Source: Blastococcus sp.
GTDB lineage: Bacteria; Actinomycetota; Actinomycetes; Mycobacteriales; Geodermatophilaceae
Length of the DNA stretch: 41,615 nt
Assembly: GCA_025465355.1 (NCBI GenBank)
Contig: JAODNN010000069.1
Location: forward strand, 1-41,615
Direction: 5' to 3'
Under the pieces are notes generated by a model that made no database searches, was not told where the DNA came from, and worked only from the letters and a program-made list of their open reading frames with translations. Position 1 is the first letter of the stretch. Each line of letters opens with the position of its first letter. The position numbers were made by a program, and so were the translations under genes. This document shows, piece by piece, positions 15,875-24,034 of this stretch.

Positions 15875-16705
15875 TCAGTCCCGCAGGCGGGACCGCAACG
15901 CCGCCCGTTCGGCTGCGCCGAAGCCGTGGGCGTCCAGCCAGCCGATCGCGCCGCCGAAGCGCTCGTCGAGCAGGGTCAGCACCCGGTCCATCGTCTCGGC
16001 ACGGGGGGTGTGGCTGGCGACGTCGCGCTGCTCCATGTCCTCCGCGTACGTCGGCGACGCCGCCAGCTTTGCCACCAGGGCGTCGATGACGTCGGCCGTC
16101 ATCGCGTAGTCCGCGACGATCTCGTCGTGCGGGACGCCGGCCACCGACAGCGCCAGCGCCACCACGACGCCCGTGCGGTCCTTGCCCGCCGCGCAGTGGA
16201 CGACGGCCGTCCCCGGCGCCTCGGTCAGCGCGCGCAGCGCCCCGACGACGTTGTCGCTGCAGTCGCCCAGATAACCGAGGTAGGAACGCACCGCCGGCGG
16301 CTCGGCCTGGTCGTGCTCGGCCGCCTGCCGCGGCAGGATCGTCTCCATCCAGCCCGAGGGCAGGTCGCCCAGTGGGTCGTCGTCCTCGACGGCGAACACG
16401 TCGGTGTGGTGCCCCCGCTCCGGGATCAGGCCGAAGTGGCGGTGGGTCACCGCGTCGACGTCGCGCAGCGGGCCCCGGCCCTCGAGCAGGATCTCGGCGC
16501 TCGTGCGGAGGTCGATCACCTCGCGCAGGCCGATGTCGTCGACGAGCCGGCGGACGTCGTCCTCACTGAGGGTCTGCAGGTTGTCGCTGCGCAGGATCCG
16601 GCCCGGCGCCGTCCGGCCGCCGTCGGCCGTGGGCAGGCCTCCCAGGTCGCGGGTGTTCGTGGTTCCGTCGAGCCGCACCCAGCGGCCGGTGCGGGTGGAG
16701 GTCAC
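15875..16705 (-). CDS. protein-tyrosine/serine phosphatase family protein
   Basis: A 276-residue protein with the CX5R phosphatase loop HCAAGKDRTG: H170, nucleophile C171 and R177. The N-terminal RLDGTTNTRDLGGLPTADGG motif is characteristic of the bacterial Y_phosphatase3 group related to MptpB, which includes dual-specificity protein and lipid phosphatases. The AGKDR loop with lysine is typical of that subgroup. There is no signal peptide, so it is probably cytoplasmic. It starts at a GTG at 16703-16705 with a weak ribosome-binding site. It lies 58 nt downstream of the next minus-strand gene and may be the last gene of the fadE5-bdh-containing transcript. The substrate cannot be told. Confidence 0.85.
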   Translation of the reverse strand: MTSTRTGRWVRLDGTTNTRDLGGLPTADGGRTAPGRILRSDNLQTLSEDDVRRLVDDIGLREVIDLRTSAEILLEGRGPLRDVDAVTHRHFGLIPERGHHTDVFAVEDDDPLGDLPSGWMETILPRQAAEHDQAEPPAVRSYLGYLGDCSDNVVGALRALTEAPGTAVVHCAAGKDRTGVVVALALSVAGVPHDEIVADYAMTADVIDALVAKLAASPTYAEDMEQRDVASHTPRAETMDRVLTLLDERFGGAIGWLDAHGFGAAERAALRSRLRD

Positions 16706-16763
16706 ATCCCGACCGTACGGCGTGGGGTCGACGGCGCACCGCCGGGGCGGTGAACGTCCGGCG

Positions 16764-17648
16764 TCAGCCCAGCAGGTCGTCGCAGACGCGGATCAGTGCC
16801 GCCCGCAGAGCGGCGGCCCGGGCGGCGAGCTCGCGTTGCCGGGCGGCGTACTCGGCCCGGCCCCCGGAAGTCTCGATCGCGACCGCCGGCTCGCCGTAGG
16901 ACGACAGGTCGTACGGCGAGGCCTGCATGTCGAGCCGCCGGACGTCGCGCGCCAGCTCGAAGCAGTCGAGCGCGACCTCGCCGGGGACGGCCGGGCCCAG
17001 CTTGCCGGCCCACTTGTGGCAGTCCATCGACGCGTGCAGGCAGCCCGGCTGCTCCAGGTCGACCTGGGTCGCGCGGGTCGGCTGCACACGGTTGAGCGGT
17101 GCGGCCTCCGGGGTGAAGAAGCGGAACGCGTCGAAATGCGTGCAGCGGACCGGGTGCGCCTCGACCACGGCGTCGGTGCCGGCCTGTCCCAGGCGGAGAG
17201 GCAGGTCGTGCCGGTGGTGCTCGCCGCGGTAGACCATTGCCCACTCGTGCAGGCCGAAGCAGCCGGTGAACGCCGGCCGGGACGCCGTCGCGGTGAGCAG
17301 TCGGTGGATGAACCGCACCGTGTCCCCCCGGGCGGCCACGAATGCGGCGCGGTCGAAGCAGACGGAGCCGTCGGAGTCCACGGAGTACCAACGCCACGCG
17401 GCGTGCGGGACGGGACCCCCCGGGCCCCGCTCGAGCACGACGCCGGCGCCGGGATGCCAGCGGCGCAGCTGGGCCGGCCGGGTGTTGTAGTACTCGAAGA
17501 GAAAGTCCTCGACGGCGTGCCGGGTCCCAGTGGCGCGCCGGGCCCGGTGGCCCGCGGTCAGCGCGTCCGCCCGTTCGGCGTGGACGCGCGACCGCTCCTG
17601 CCATGCGGCCGCGGGAAGGCGCACCGCGGCCACGACCGACGACGTCAT
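16764..17648 (-). CDS. conserved actinobacterial protein, sometimes labelled 3-methyladenine DNA glycosylase
   Basis: A 294-residue soluble protein with conserved-looking blocks VEDFLFEYYNTRPAQLRRWHPG (about 45-66), CFGLHEWAMVYRGE (about 135-148) and SMDCHKWAGKLGP (about 205-217), with several His, Cys and Trp residues that could bind a metal or form an active site. I recall homologues annotated as 3-methyladenine DNA glycosylase, but I see neither a helix-hairpin-helix nor other recognised glycosylase signatures, so that label should not be relied on. Its ATG overlaps the stop of the upstream 3-hydroxybutyrate dehydrogenase by 4 nt (ATGA), so the two are translationally coupled. Confidence 0.75.
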   Translation of the reverse strand: MTSSVVAAVRLPAAAWQERSRVHAERADALTAGHRARRATGTRHAVEDFLFEYYNTRPAQLRRWHPGAGVVLERGPGGPVPHAAWRWYSVDSDGSVCFDRAAFVAARGDTVRFIHRLLTATASRPAFTGCFGLHEWAMVYRGEHHRHDLPLRLGQAGTDAVVEAHPVRCTHFDAFRFFTPEAAPLNRVQPTRATQVDLEQPGCLHASMDCHKWAGKLGPAVPGEVALDCFELARDVRRLDMQASPYDLSSYGEPAVAIETSGGRAEYAARQRELAARAAALRAALIRVCDDLLG

Positions 17649-18400
17649 CCCGCCGTCCAGCCGCCGTCCATGACCAGCGAGCTGCCGGTGACCGATGCGG
17701 CCGCCGGCGAGCAGAGGAAGGCGACGGCTTCGGCGACCTCGTCGGGCTCGATCAGCCGCTTGATCGCGGCCGGCGCGAGCATGACCTGCTCCACCACCTG
17801 GTCCTCCGACAGGCCGTGGGTGCGTGCCTGGTCGGCGATCTGTCCTTCCACGAGCGCGGTGCGCACGTAGGCGGGGTTGACGCAGTTGGAGGTGACCCCG
17901 TGCTCGGCGCCCTCCAGCGCGATGACCTTGGACAGTCCTTCGAGACCGTGCTTCGCGGTGACGTAGGCCGACTTGTACGGCGAGGCGCGCAGCCCGTGGA
18001 CGGAGCTCACGTTCACGATCCGGCCCCAGCCGCGCGCGTACATGTGCGGCAGCGCCCCGCGCACCAGGCGGAAGGGCGCCTCGAGCATCAACCGCAGGAT
18101 GTAGGAGAACCGGTCGACGGGGAACTCGTGGATGGGCGCGACGTGCTGGAGGCCGGCGTTGTTCACCAGGATGTCGACATCCAGGTCCAGCGCGTCGACC
18201 GCGGCGAGGTCGGAGAGGTCGACGGTGACTGCGGTGCCGCCTACCTCCTTGGCAGCCGCGGCCGCCGCCTCGGCGTCCCGGTCCGCCACCACGACCGCGG
18301 CGCCGGCATCGGCCAGCCGAGCTGCGCACGCCCGGCCGATGCCGGACGCCCCGCCGGTGATCAGTGCACGTCGTCCGTCGAGGAAACCGGGAGCCGCCAT
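17645..18400 (-). CDS. 3-hydroxybutyrate dehydrogenase (SDR family)
   Basis: A 251-residue short-chain dehydrogenase. It has the NAD-binding TGGASGIG motif near residues 13-20, the NNAG motif near 80, and the catalytic Ser region NVSSVHG, Y146 and K150 in SAYVTAKHG. The block VNPAYVRTALVEGQIADQAR and the terminal MDGGWTAG resemble bacterial D-3-hydroxybutyrate dehydrogenases, which interconvert 3-hydroxybutyrate and acetoacetate. The substrate assignment is by family resemblance. The start is the ATG at 18398-18400; the frame extends upstream but loses family sequence. It lies in a minus-strand series with fadE5, consistent with fatty-acid or ketone-body catabolism. Confidence 0.82.
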   Translation of the reverse strand: MAAPGFLDGRRALITGGASGIGRACAARLADAGAAVVVADRDAEAAAAAAKEVGGTAVTVDLSDLAAVDALDLDVDILVNNAGLQHVAPIHEFPVDRFSYILRLMLEAPFRLVRGALPHMYARGWGRIVNVSSVHGLRASPYKSAYVTAKHGLEGLSKVIALEGAEHGVTSNCVNPAYVRTALVEGQIADQARTHGLSEDQVVEQVMLAPAAIKRLIEPDEVAEAVAFLCSPAAASVTGSSLVMDGGWTAG

Positions 18401-18428
18401 GAGGACGACGGTAGTAGCTCCCGGACGG

Positions 18429-18599
18429 TCAGTCGGGCTCGTTGCCCGGGCGCAGGACGGAGTCCTCGCGCTGCGCGTCGTCGTCGGTGGTGAGAACGGC
18501 ATCTCCCTCCGGCCCGCCCGGCTGCTCGGCTCCCGGCGTCACGGCGCCGTCGGTCGTGTCGGGGGAGTCGTGGTAGCCGCTGGGGTCTGACTCGCTCAT
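18429..18599 (-). CDS. 56-residue acidic protein, unknown
   Basis: Starts at ATG 18597-18599 with a GAGGAG site about 5 nt upstream and encodes a short, Asp/Glu/Pro/Gly-rich, probably disordered protein (MSESDPSGYHDSPDTT at the N-terminus, LRPGNEPD at the end). It contains no cysteine or hydrophobic core. It lies between fadE5 and the 3-hydroxybutyrate dehydrogenase gene, 28 nt upstream of the latter. Small disordered acidic proteins are frequent in actinobacterial genomes; I cannot assign a role. The good ribosome-binding site and codon bias support it being real. Confidence 0.6.
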   Translation of the reverse strand: MSESDPSGYHDSPDTTDGAVTPGAEQPGGPEGDAVLTTDDDAQREDSVLRPGNEPD

Positions 18600-18696
18600 G
18601 GGTCTCCTCGATCGGGAAGCAGGACGTCCTCTCCCCATGCCCGGTGGCGGGCCCGCCGAAAACAGCGGCGGCCGCCTCCACGACAGCGGGTGCTTT

Positions 18697-20541
18697 TCAG
18701 AACGCCGCCTCGTCGACCTCCATGAGGGCGTTGTCGGTGTTCTCGACGATGACCCGCTCGGAGGACAGGCGCGGCAGCACCTGCGCGGTGAAGAAGCGGG
18801 TGGCGGCGAGCTTGCCCTCGTAGAAGTACCGGTCCTTTTCGCTGACGTCGCCGGACAGCGCGGCCAGCGCCACTTCGGACTGGCGGACCAGCAGCCAAGC
18901 GGTGATCAGGTCGCCGGTGGCCAGCAGCAGCCGGCTCGTGTTCTGGGCGACCTTGTACAGCGCCGTCATGTCCTGCTGCGCCGCGGTCAGGTGGCCGAAC
19001 ATCGCGGTGAGCATGCCCTGCACGTCGGACAGCGCGGTGGCCAGCAGGGCGCGCTCCTCCTTGAGCCGGCCGTTGCCCACCTCGGCGTCGATCGTCGCCT
19101 GGATCTGCTCGGCCACCCAGGTGAGGGCGACCCCGCCGTCCTTGACGATCTTGCGGAAGAAGAAGTCCTGACCCTGGATCGCCGTGGTGCCCTCGTAGAG
19201 GGTGTCGATCTTGGAGTCGCGGATGTACTGCTCGATCGGGTAATCCTGCAGGTATCCCGAGCCGCCCAGGGTCTGCAGCGACTCCGCCGTGAGCAGCTGG
19301 GTCGCCCGCTCCGAACCGAAGCCCTTGACGATCGGCAGCAGCAGGTCGTTGATCCGCTCGGCCAGCTTCGCCTGCTCGCTGTCCGCGGTGCCCTCGGCCT
19401 CGGCCTGGGTGACCTGGTCACGGAAGGAGGCGGTGTACAGGTACAGCGCGCGCATGCCCTCGGCGTAGGCCTTCTGGAGCATCAGCGAGCGGCGGACGTC
19501 GGGGTGATGGGTGATGGTGACCCGCGGGGCGTCCTTCGACGTAGCGGTCAGGTCGGCGCCCTGGACCCGCTCCTTCGCGTAGGCGAGCGCCACCTGGTAG
19601 CCGGCCGACAGCGTGGCGATGGCCTTGGTGCCGACGAACATCCGGGCGTACTCGATGATCTTGAACATCTGGGCGATGCCGTCGTGCACTTCGCCGACGA
19701 GCCAGCCCTGGGCCGGCACAGCGCCGTCGCCGAAGGTGACCTCGCAGGTCGTGGAGACCTTCAGGCCCATCTTCTTCTCGACGTTGGTGACGTATACGCC
19801 GTTGCGCTCGCCGAGCTCGCCGGTCTCGAGGTCCACGTGGAACTTGGGGACGACGAACAGCGACAGCCCCTTGGTGCCGGCCTTGGCACCCTCGGGGCGG
19901 GCGAGCACCAGGTGGACGATGTTGTCGGACAGGTCGTGCTCGGCCGAGGTGATGAATCGCTTCACGCCGGTGATGTGCCAGGAGCCGTCGGCCTGCTGCA
20001 CGGCCCTGGTGAGTCCGGCGCCGACGTCGGAGCCCGCGTCGGGCTCGGTGAGCACCATCGTGGCGCCCCAGCCCTTGTCGACCATGAGCTGCGCCAGCTT
20101 CTTCTGGTCCTCGGTGCCCAGGTTGTGCAGGGTCTGGGCGAACGCCGGGCCCGAGCCGTACATGAAGACGGCCGGGTTCGCGCCCAGGATCATCTCGAAG
20201 GCGGCCCAGCTGAGCGCCGCGGGGGCGCCGAAGCCGCCGAACTCCTCGGAGAGGTCCAGGCGGTACCACTCGCCGTCGTTGATGGCCTGCACGGACTTCT
20301 TGAACGATTCGGGCAGCGTCACGGAGTTCGTCGCCGGGTCGAAGACGGGCGGATTGCGGTCCGCGTCCACGAAGGATGCGGCGATCGGGCCCTCGGCCAG
20401 CCGGCGGATCTCGGCGAGCACCCCGCGCGCGGTCTCGGCGTCCATCTGCTCGAACGGCCCCGTACCGAAGCGGTCCTTGGTGTCGAGGAACTCGAACAGG
20501 TTGAACTCGAGGTCGCGGACGTTCGCGGTGTAGTGGCTCAT
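18697..20541 (-). CDS. fadE5: acyl-CoA dehydrogenase, FadE5 type
   Basis: A 614-residue long-form acyl-CoA dehydrogenase that closely follows mycobacterial FadE5. It opens with [17 protein letters not shown] and contains the FAD/substrate blocks [13 protein letters not shown] (near 165) and [17 protein letters not shown] (near 190). The C-terminal [19 protein letters not shown] (near 430) is followed by an extra helical domain of about 150 residues, and the protein ends in LMEVDEAAF. It catalyses the first oxidation step of fatty-acid beta-oxidation, passing electrons to ETF and then to a membrane oxidoreductase such as the EtfD encoded at 32977-35538. The start ATG at 20541 is followed by family sequence at once. 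The promoter carries a two-site operator, and a TetR-type gene lies just upstream. Between its stop and the next gene lies a perfect GGCGGGCCCGCC palindrome (18646-18657). Confidence 0.92.
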   Translation of the reverse strand: MSHYTANVRDLEFNLFEFLDTKDRFGTGPFEQMDAETARGVLAEIRRLAEGPIAASFVDADRNPPVFDPATNSVTLPESFKKSVQAINDGEWYRLDLSEEFGGFGAPAALSWAAFEMILGANPAVFMYGSGPAFAQTLHNLGTEDQKKLAQLMVDKGWGATMVLTEPDAGSDVGAGLTRAVQQADGSWHITGVKRFITSAEHDLSDNIVHLVLARPEGAKAGTKGLSLFVVPKFHVDLETGELGERNGVYVTNVEKKMGLKVSTTCEVTFGDGAVPAQGWLVGEVHDGIAQMFKIIEYARMFVGTKAIATLSAGYQVALAYAKERVQGADLTATSKDAPRVTITHHPDVRRSLMLQKAYAEGMRALYLYTASFRDQVTQAEAEGTADSEQAKLAERINDLLLPIVKGFGSERATQLLTAESLQTLGGSGYLQDYPIEQYIRDSKIDTLYEGTTAIQGQDFFFRKIVKDGGVALTWVAEQIQATIDAEVGNGRLKEERALLATALSDVQGMLTAMFGHLTAAQQDMTALYKVAQNTSRLLLATGDLITAWLLVRQSEVALAALSGDVSEKDRYFYEGKLAATRFFTAQVLPRLSSERVIVENTDNALMEVDEAAF

Positions 20542-20582
20542 GTGCGCTGGCTCCCGTGCTCCGTGCGAATGGACGGCGAGAC

Positions 20583-20629
20583 CTACTCGCCAGTAACAAC
20601 GATATTACCGGCCAGTAGCTACCGGGCAA
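20583..20629 (-). promoter_or_regulatory. fadE5 promoter with paired TetR-type operators
   Basis: On the minus strand TTGCCC (20624-20629), 16 nt and TAATAT (20602-20607) form a good promoter. Operator half-sites CTACTCGCCAGTAA (20583-20596) and TTACCGGCCAGTAG (20605-20618) are an inverted pair with centres about 22 nt apart. The second overlaps the -10 and spacer, and the first covers the likely transcription start. A further palindrome, GTAGCTAC, lies at 20615-20622. The arrangement predicts repression by the adjacent TetR protein (inference). Confidence 0.65.
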
Positions 20630-20714
20630 GCGACCGCGCCGGACCCGCCCCTGAGGGGTGGGTCCGGTCAGCGGTTGCGGCGCCGGGCCGCGCGGTGGCA
20701 GCGCCCCGAATGGG

Positions 20715-21350
20715 TCAGTCGGTGGCGGCGGCGGAGGTCGCGAGCGCGATGAGGCGCTCCGCGAGCTGGCGACCGTGGGCGGCGGGGCCGTCGGGGCCGA
20801 GCAGGCCGCCGGAGAGGTACATGCCATCGATGATCAGGTGGATCTGCGCGGCGAGGTCCTCGCCGCCGCCGGGCACGATCGCCTCGGCCAGCCGCTCCAG
20901 GCGGCCGTACAGCTCGAACTTGTAGTCGGCCGCGGCGCTGCGGGCCGGGTGCTGGGGATCGTCGTACTCGCTGCTGACGTTGTTGAACGGGCAGCCGCGG
21001 AAGCCGGTGCGGGTGACGTCCCGTTCGACGGCGTCCACGACCGACAGGAGCGCGGCGCGCGGGTCGCCTTCGAGGCGGATCAGCTCGGCGTCGATGAAGG
21101 CGAGCACTGTGGCGGCCTTGCGGGCCAGGTAGGCGCCGACCAGGTCGTCCTTGCTCTTGAAGAGCCGGTAGACGGTCATCTTGCCCAGGCCGGTCTCGCG
21201 GACGAGCTCGTCCATCCCGACGCTGCGCGAGCTGCGGCCCGAGAAGAGGCGCTCGGCGGTGTCGAGGACGATCGCCTGGCGTTCGGCGCGGCTGCGGCGA
21301 ACCGGGCCCGGCGCGTCGTCGGTGGAGGCGAAGGGCAGGGCGGCGGTCAC
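20715..21350 (-). CDS. TetR-family transcriptional regulator, probable regulator of fadE5
   Basis: A 211-residue TetR-type repressor. The N-terminal HTH (about residues 22-70) reads SRAERQAIVLDTAERLFSG, then MDELVRETGLGKMTVYRLFKSKDDLV, all typical. The C-terminal ligand domain has a GFRGCPFNNVSSEYDD block and no membrane segments. GTG at 21348-21350 is the first sensible start; a much longer open frame upstream has no family sequence. No clear Shine-Dalgarno sequence is seen, so a leaderless message is possible. It lies directly upstream of fadE5 on the same strand with a 173-nt gap that contains the paired operator, so it probably senses an acyl-CoA or similar ligand and controls fadE5. Confidence 0.85.
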   Translation of the reverse strand: MTAALPFASTDDAPGPVRRSRAERQAIVLDTAERLFSGRSSRSVGMDELVRETGLGKMTVYRLFKSKDDLVGAYLARKAATVLAFIDAELIRLEGDPRAALLSVVDAVERDVTRTGFRGCPFNNVSSEYDDPQHPARSAAADYKFELYGRLERLAEAIVPGGGEDLAAQIHLIIDGMYLSGGLLGPDGPAAHGRQLAERLIALATSAAATD

Positions 21351-21484
21351 GTGAGCGATCGTGCACCAGGGCGTGACGGAGCAGTTCGCGGCACGCCGAG
21401 CATGGTCGCTCTGGGTGACGAGGGACGGTCGGGCTGCCCGGGACAGCGGGGGGAGGTGGTACCGATGTGACCTCGGAGAGTGAC

Positions 21485-21507
21485 GATCTTCGATTCGACT
21501 GAAGATC
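21485..21507. terminator. hairpin between a 45-residue gene and the TetR gene
   Basis: GATCTTC (21485-21491) and GAAGATC (21501-21507) form a perfect 7-bp inverted repeat with a 9-nt spacer, 19 nt past the stop of the small minus-strand gene. It could be a weak terminator, or an operator about 135 nt upstream of the TetR start. I cannot separate these. Confidence 0.4.
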
Positions 21508-21525
21508 CCCGCACCCCGTGCCGGG

Positions 21526-21663
21526 TCAGTCCCGGCGGACCCGGCGGGGGTTGGCCAGGAGGCGGGCCACGGTCCTGGCCGATGCCTCGGGGCTGCGGGA
21601 CTCCTCGGTCGTGGTCTCCGCGGAGTCGTCCGTGACGCGGCGGTCGTGTTTCGTGTCGTCCAT
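21526..21663 (-). CDS. 45-residue hydrophilic protein, unknown
   Basis: From ATG 21661-21663 to the stop at 21526 the frame encodes a charged peptide beginning MDDTKHDRRVTDDSAETTTE and ending with a basic helix, ARTVARLLANPRRVRRD. The acidic first half and basic second half suggest a small nucleic-acid- or protein-binding peptide, but no family is recognised. The upstream GGCAGGCTGGACGT is only a fair ribosome-binding site; an in-frame ATG further up (21744) would add 27 residues. It may be a real small gene or an accidental frame. Confidence 0.4.
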   Translation of the reverse strand: MDDTKHDRRVTDDSAETTTEESRSPEASARTVARLLANPRRVRRD

Positions 21664-21750
21664 ACGTCCAGCCTGCCCCGGCCCCCCGCCGCGAAACAGC
21701 CCCGAAGGCGTGATCCTCGACCCACTGGGTGAGAGTTGGGTCACGCTGGG

Positions 21751-22767
21751 TCAGCGCAAGGCCGCGACCAGCGGATCCCAGCGGTCCAGCGGAGCCGGGT
21801 AGGAGGCGTAGACGCTGAACCGGTCGACGAGTCCGGAGTAGCGCTCGAGCACGCGCGCGCCCACGTCGTCCGGGTCGCCGACGACGGCGAACGTGGCCAG
21901 CACCTCGTCGTCGATCAGGTCTCGCATCGCCGTCCACTTGTCCTCGCGGCGGCTCACCGACAGGGCGTGCAGCTCGTCGGCGAGCGCCTCCCAGCCGTGC
22001 AGCTCGAGCACCGGCCGGTAGGCCGGCGTGCTGCCGTAGAAGGCAATCGTCGCCTTCACCGCGGCGGTGGCTTCGGCCCGCTCGGTGTCGGTGTTCCCGG
22101 ACACCACGAGTCCGGGCAGGCTGACGGTGACCTGCTCGCGGCCCCGGCCGGCCGCTGCCAGGCCCTCCTCGAGTGCGGGCAGGGTGCGCTCCCGCAGGTA
22201 GCGGGCGGTGGTGAAGCCGTGGACGAGCAGCCCGTCGGCCACCTCCCCGGCCAGCCTCGTCATCGCCGGGCCCACCGCTGCGAGATGCACCGGCGGACCA
22301 CCCCACACATGCGCGGCCGGGGAGAACATCGGCGTCATCAGGGTGTGCCGGTAGTGCTCACCTTCGAAGCGCAGGCGGGTGCCGTCCTGCCAGGCCGTCC
22401 AGATGGCCCGCAGGGCTGCGACGTACTCGCGCATCCGTGCGACCGGCGGGCTCCACGGCATCGAGAAGCGCCGCTCGACGTGGGGACGGATCTGCGTGCC
22501 CAGGCCGAGGACGAACCGCCCCTCGCTGTAGCGCTGCAGGTCGTGGGCCGTCATCGCCAGCGTCATCGGCGAGCGGGCGAACGCGACAGCTATGGCCGTG
22601 CCCACCTGGAGCCGGCTGGTCGCCTGTGCGGCGGAGAGCAGCGGCAGGAACGGGTCGTGATCGGCCTCGGACGCCCAGACGCCGGCGTATCCCCGGGCCT
22701 CGACATCACGGGCCGTCGTCGGGACGTCGTCGATGCCGGTGGAGAGCAGAGCTGCGTCGAGGAGCAC
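21751..22767 (-). CDS. LLM-class F420-dependent oxidoreductase (TIGR03617/MSMEG_2256-like)
   Basis: A 338-residue luciferase-like TIM-barrel flavin/F420 oxidoreductase. Recognisable blocks are YAGVWASEADHDPFLPLLSA (about 27-46), LQVGTAIAVAFARSPMTLAM (about 53-72), FVLGLGTQIRPHVERRFSMPW (about 85-105) and EVADGLLVHGFTTARYL (about 180-196). This pattern matches the MSMEG_2256 subgroup found in F420-producing actinobacteria. The substrate is unknown. The start is a GTG at 22765-22767 with no strong ribosome-binding site. Neighbours on the same strand are small and unrelated, so it may be transcribed alone. Its presence implies that the organism makes coenzyme F420 (inference). Confidence 0.85.
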   Translation of the reverse strand: MLLDAALLSTGIDDVPTTARDVEARGYAGVWASEADHDPFLPLLSAAQATSRLQVGTAIAVAFARSPMTLAMTAHDLQRYSEGRFVLGLGTQIRPHVERRFSMPWSPPVARMREYVAALRAIWTAWQDGTRLRFEGEHYRHTLMTPMFSPAAHVWGGPPVHLAAVGPAMTRLAGEVADGLLVHGFTTARYLRERTLPALEEGLAAAGRGREQVTVSLPGLVVSGNTDTERAEATAAVKATIAFYGSTPAYRPVLELHGWEALADELHALSVSRREDKWTAMRDLIDDEVLATFAVVGDPDDVGARVLERYSGLVDRFSVYASYPAPLDRWDPLVAALR

Positions 22768-22859
22768 GAGAGGGGAGCCTGCCGCACCGCGCCGGTGTCG
22801 GCCACACCGTCGCCGTGCGCGGCTACGACCGGACCGACGTCGGCGGGCACAGCCGCCGG

Positions 22860-23009
22860 TCAGGCGTCGGGGGTGTCGGCGCCCTCGCCGCGGTCCTCGC
22901 CCTCGGCGGGCTGCTCGGGACGCGGCGGCCGGCGGTCGACCTCGCGGTCACCGGGAGGGTCGCCTTCGGCGCGCTTGGAGGTGTGCGGGGTGCGCTCGGG
23001 CTCGGTCAT
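22860..23009 (-). CDS. 49-residue charged protein, unknown
   Basis: A frame from ATG 23007-23009 with a good GGAGGCG site about 7 nt upstream, encoding MTEPERTPHTSKRAEGDPPG and a Pro/Glu/Arg-rich tail ending in GADTPDA. It is predicted disordered and has no hydrophobic core. It resembles in style the 56-residue protein at 18429-18599 (short, Pro/Glu/Asp-rich, MSES or MTEP start), but I see no alignable core. It sits between the ribokinase and the LLM oxidoreductase genes on the same strand. Confidence 0.5.
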   Translation of the reverse strand: MTEPERTPHTSKRAEGDPPGDREVDRRPPRPEQPAEGEDRGEGADTPDA

Positions 23010-23074
23010 CGCGGTTCGCCTCCGTCTTGTGCGTCCCCGCCCTGTGCCCCGCGCGCCGCGTCCTGAATCCCTGC

Positions 23075-24001
23075 TCAGCCGATCGAGCGGGGCGCCGGCA
23101 CCCGCGGCAGCAACGCCCGGACGTCGTCGTCGGTCGGCAGCGCGCCGCGGGCACCGGGACCGGAGGTGGACAGCGCCGCGGCCGTGACCGCGTACCGCAC
23201 CGCGTCGGCGAGGGACGAGCCGGCGGCCAGGGCCTGGCCCAGGGCACCGGAGAAGCAGTCGCCCGCGCCGGTCGTGTCCACCGCGGTGACCGGCGGCGGT
23301 GACTGCAGCAGGACCGGGCCACCGTCGGCCGGCACGACCAGCGCGCCGCGTGCGCCGAGGGTCACCACGACGGAGGAAGACGCGACCGCGCGGGCCAGTT
23401 CCGCGAGGCCGGCCGGTGATCGTTCACCCGCAGGCACGCCTGCCAGGGCCGCGAGCTCGTGCTCGTTGGGCACCAGGACGTCGACCCGGTCGAGCAACTC
23501 GGCCGGCAGCGGCTGCGAAGGCGCGGGGGTGAGGACGACGGTCCCGCGGGTGGCCGTCGCTGCTGCCAGCACCGTGTCCAGCGGGACCTCCAGCTGGAGG
23601 AGCAGCACGCGGGCCCGGTGCACCGATTCCACGTCGGCGTCCTCGGGGCGCAGCTCGCCGTTGGCGCCGGGCACGACGACGATCAGGTTCTCCCCGCTCC
23701 CGTGCTCGACCGGGATGGTTGCGCTGCCCGTGGGCACACCGGGTGTGCGCTGCACCCTCCCGACGTTCACCCCCGAGTCGGCGAGGGCGGCCAGCTGGCG
23801 GTCACCGGCCGGATCCGTCCCGACCCGGCCCACCATGTGCACGCCCCGGCCGAGGCGGCCGGCGGCCGCGGCCTGATTGGCGCCCTTGCCGCCCGGTGCC
23901 AGCACGGCGGAGCGGCCGATCACCGTCTCGCCGCGGCCGGGCAGCCGGTCGACCGCGACCAGCACGTCCTCGTTCAGGCTGCCGACGACGGTGACGGACA
24001 C
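23075..24001 (-). CDS. rbsK: ribokinase
   Basis: A 308-residue PfkB-family sugar kinase converting ribose to ribose 5-phosphate. It starts VTVVGSLNEDVLVAVDRLP, with the APGGKGANQAAAAGRLG motif near residue 35, HGSGENLIVVVPGAN near 100, LVPNEHELAALAGVP near 177 and the anion-hole/catalytic DTTGAGDCFSGALG with D248. The ribokinase-type GGKGANQA motif distinguishes it from the 1-phosphofructokinase in this window. The start is a GTG at 23999-24001 with GGAGG upstream. No ribose transporter or RbsR gene is adjacent. It may share a transcript with the membrane-protein gene 33 nt upstream. Confidence 0.88.
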   Translation of the reverse strand: MSVTVVGSLNEDVLVAVDRLPGRGETVIGRSAVLAPGGKGANQAAAAGRLGRGVHMVGRVGTDPAGDRQLAALADSGVNVGRVQRTPGVPTGSATIPVEHGSGENLIVVVPGANGELRPEDADVESVHRARVLLLQLEVPLDTVLAAATATRGTVVLTPAPSQPLPAELLDRVDVLVPNEHELAALAGVPAGERSPAGLAELARAVASSSVVVTLGARGALVVPADGGPVLLQSPPPVTAVDTTGAGDCFSGALGQALAAGSSLADAVRYAVTAAALSTSGPGARGALPTDDDVRALLPRVPAPRSIG

Positions 24002-24034
24002 GCGGGGACCTCCGGGACGACGGGCGGGACGCGC

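Noticed and set aside
18598-20925. 775-codon plus-strand frame over fadE5
   Set aside because: It mirrors fadE5, which matches a known family across its length. The antisense product is low-complexity.
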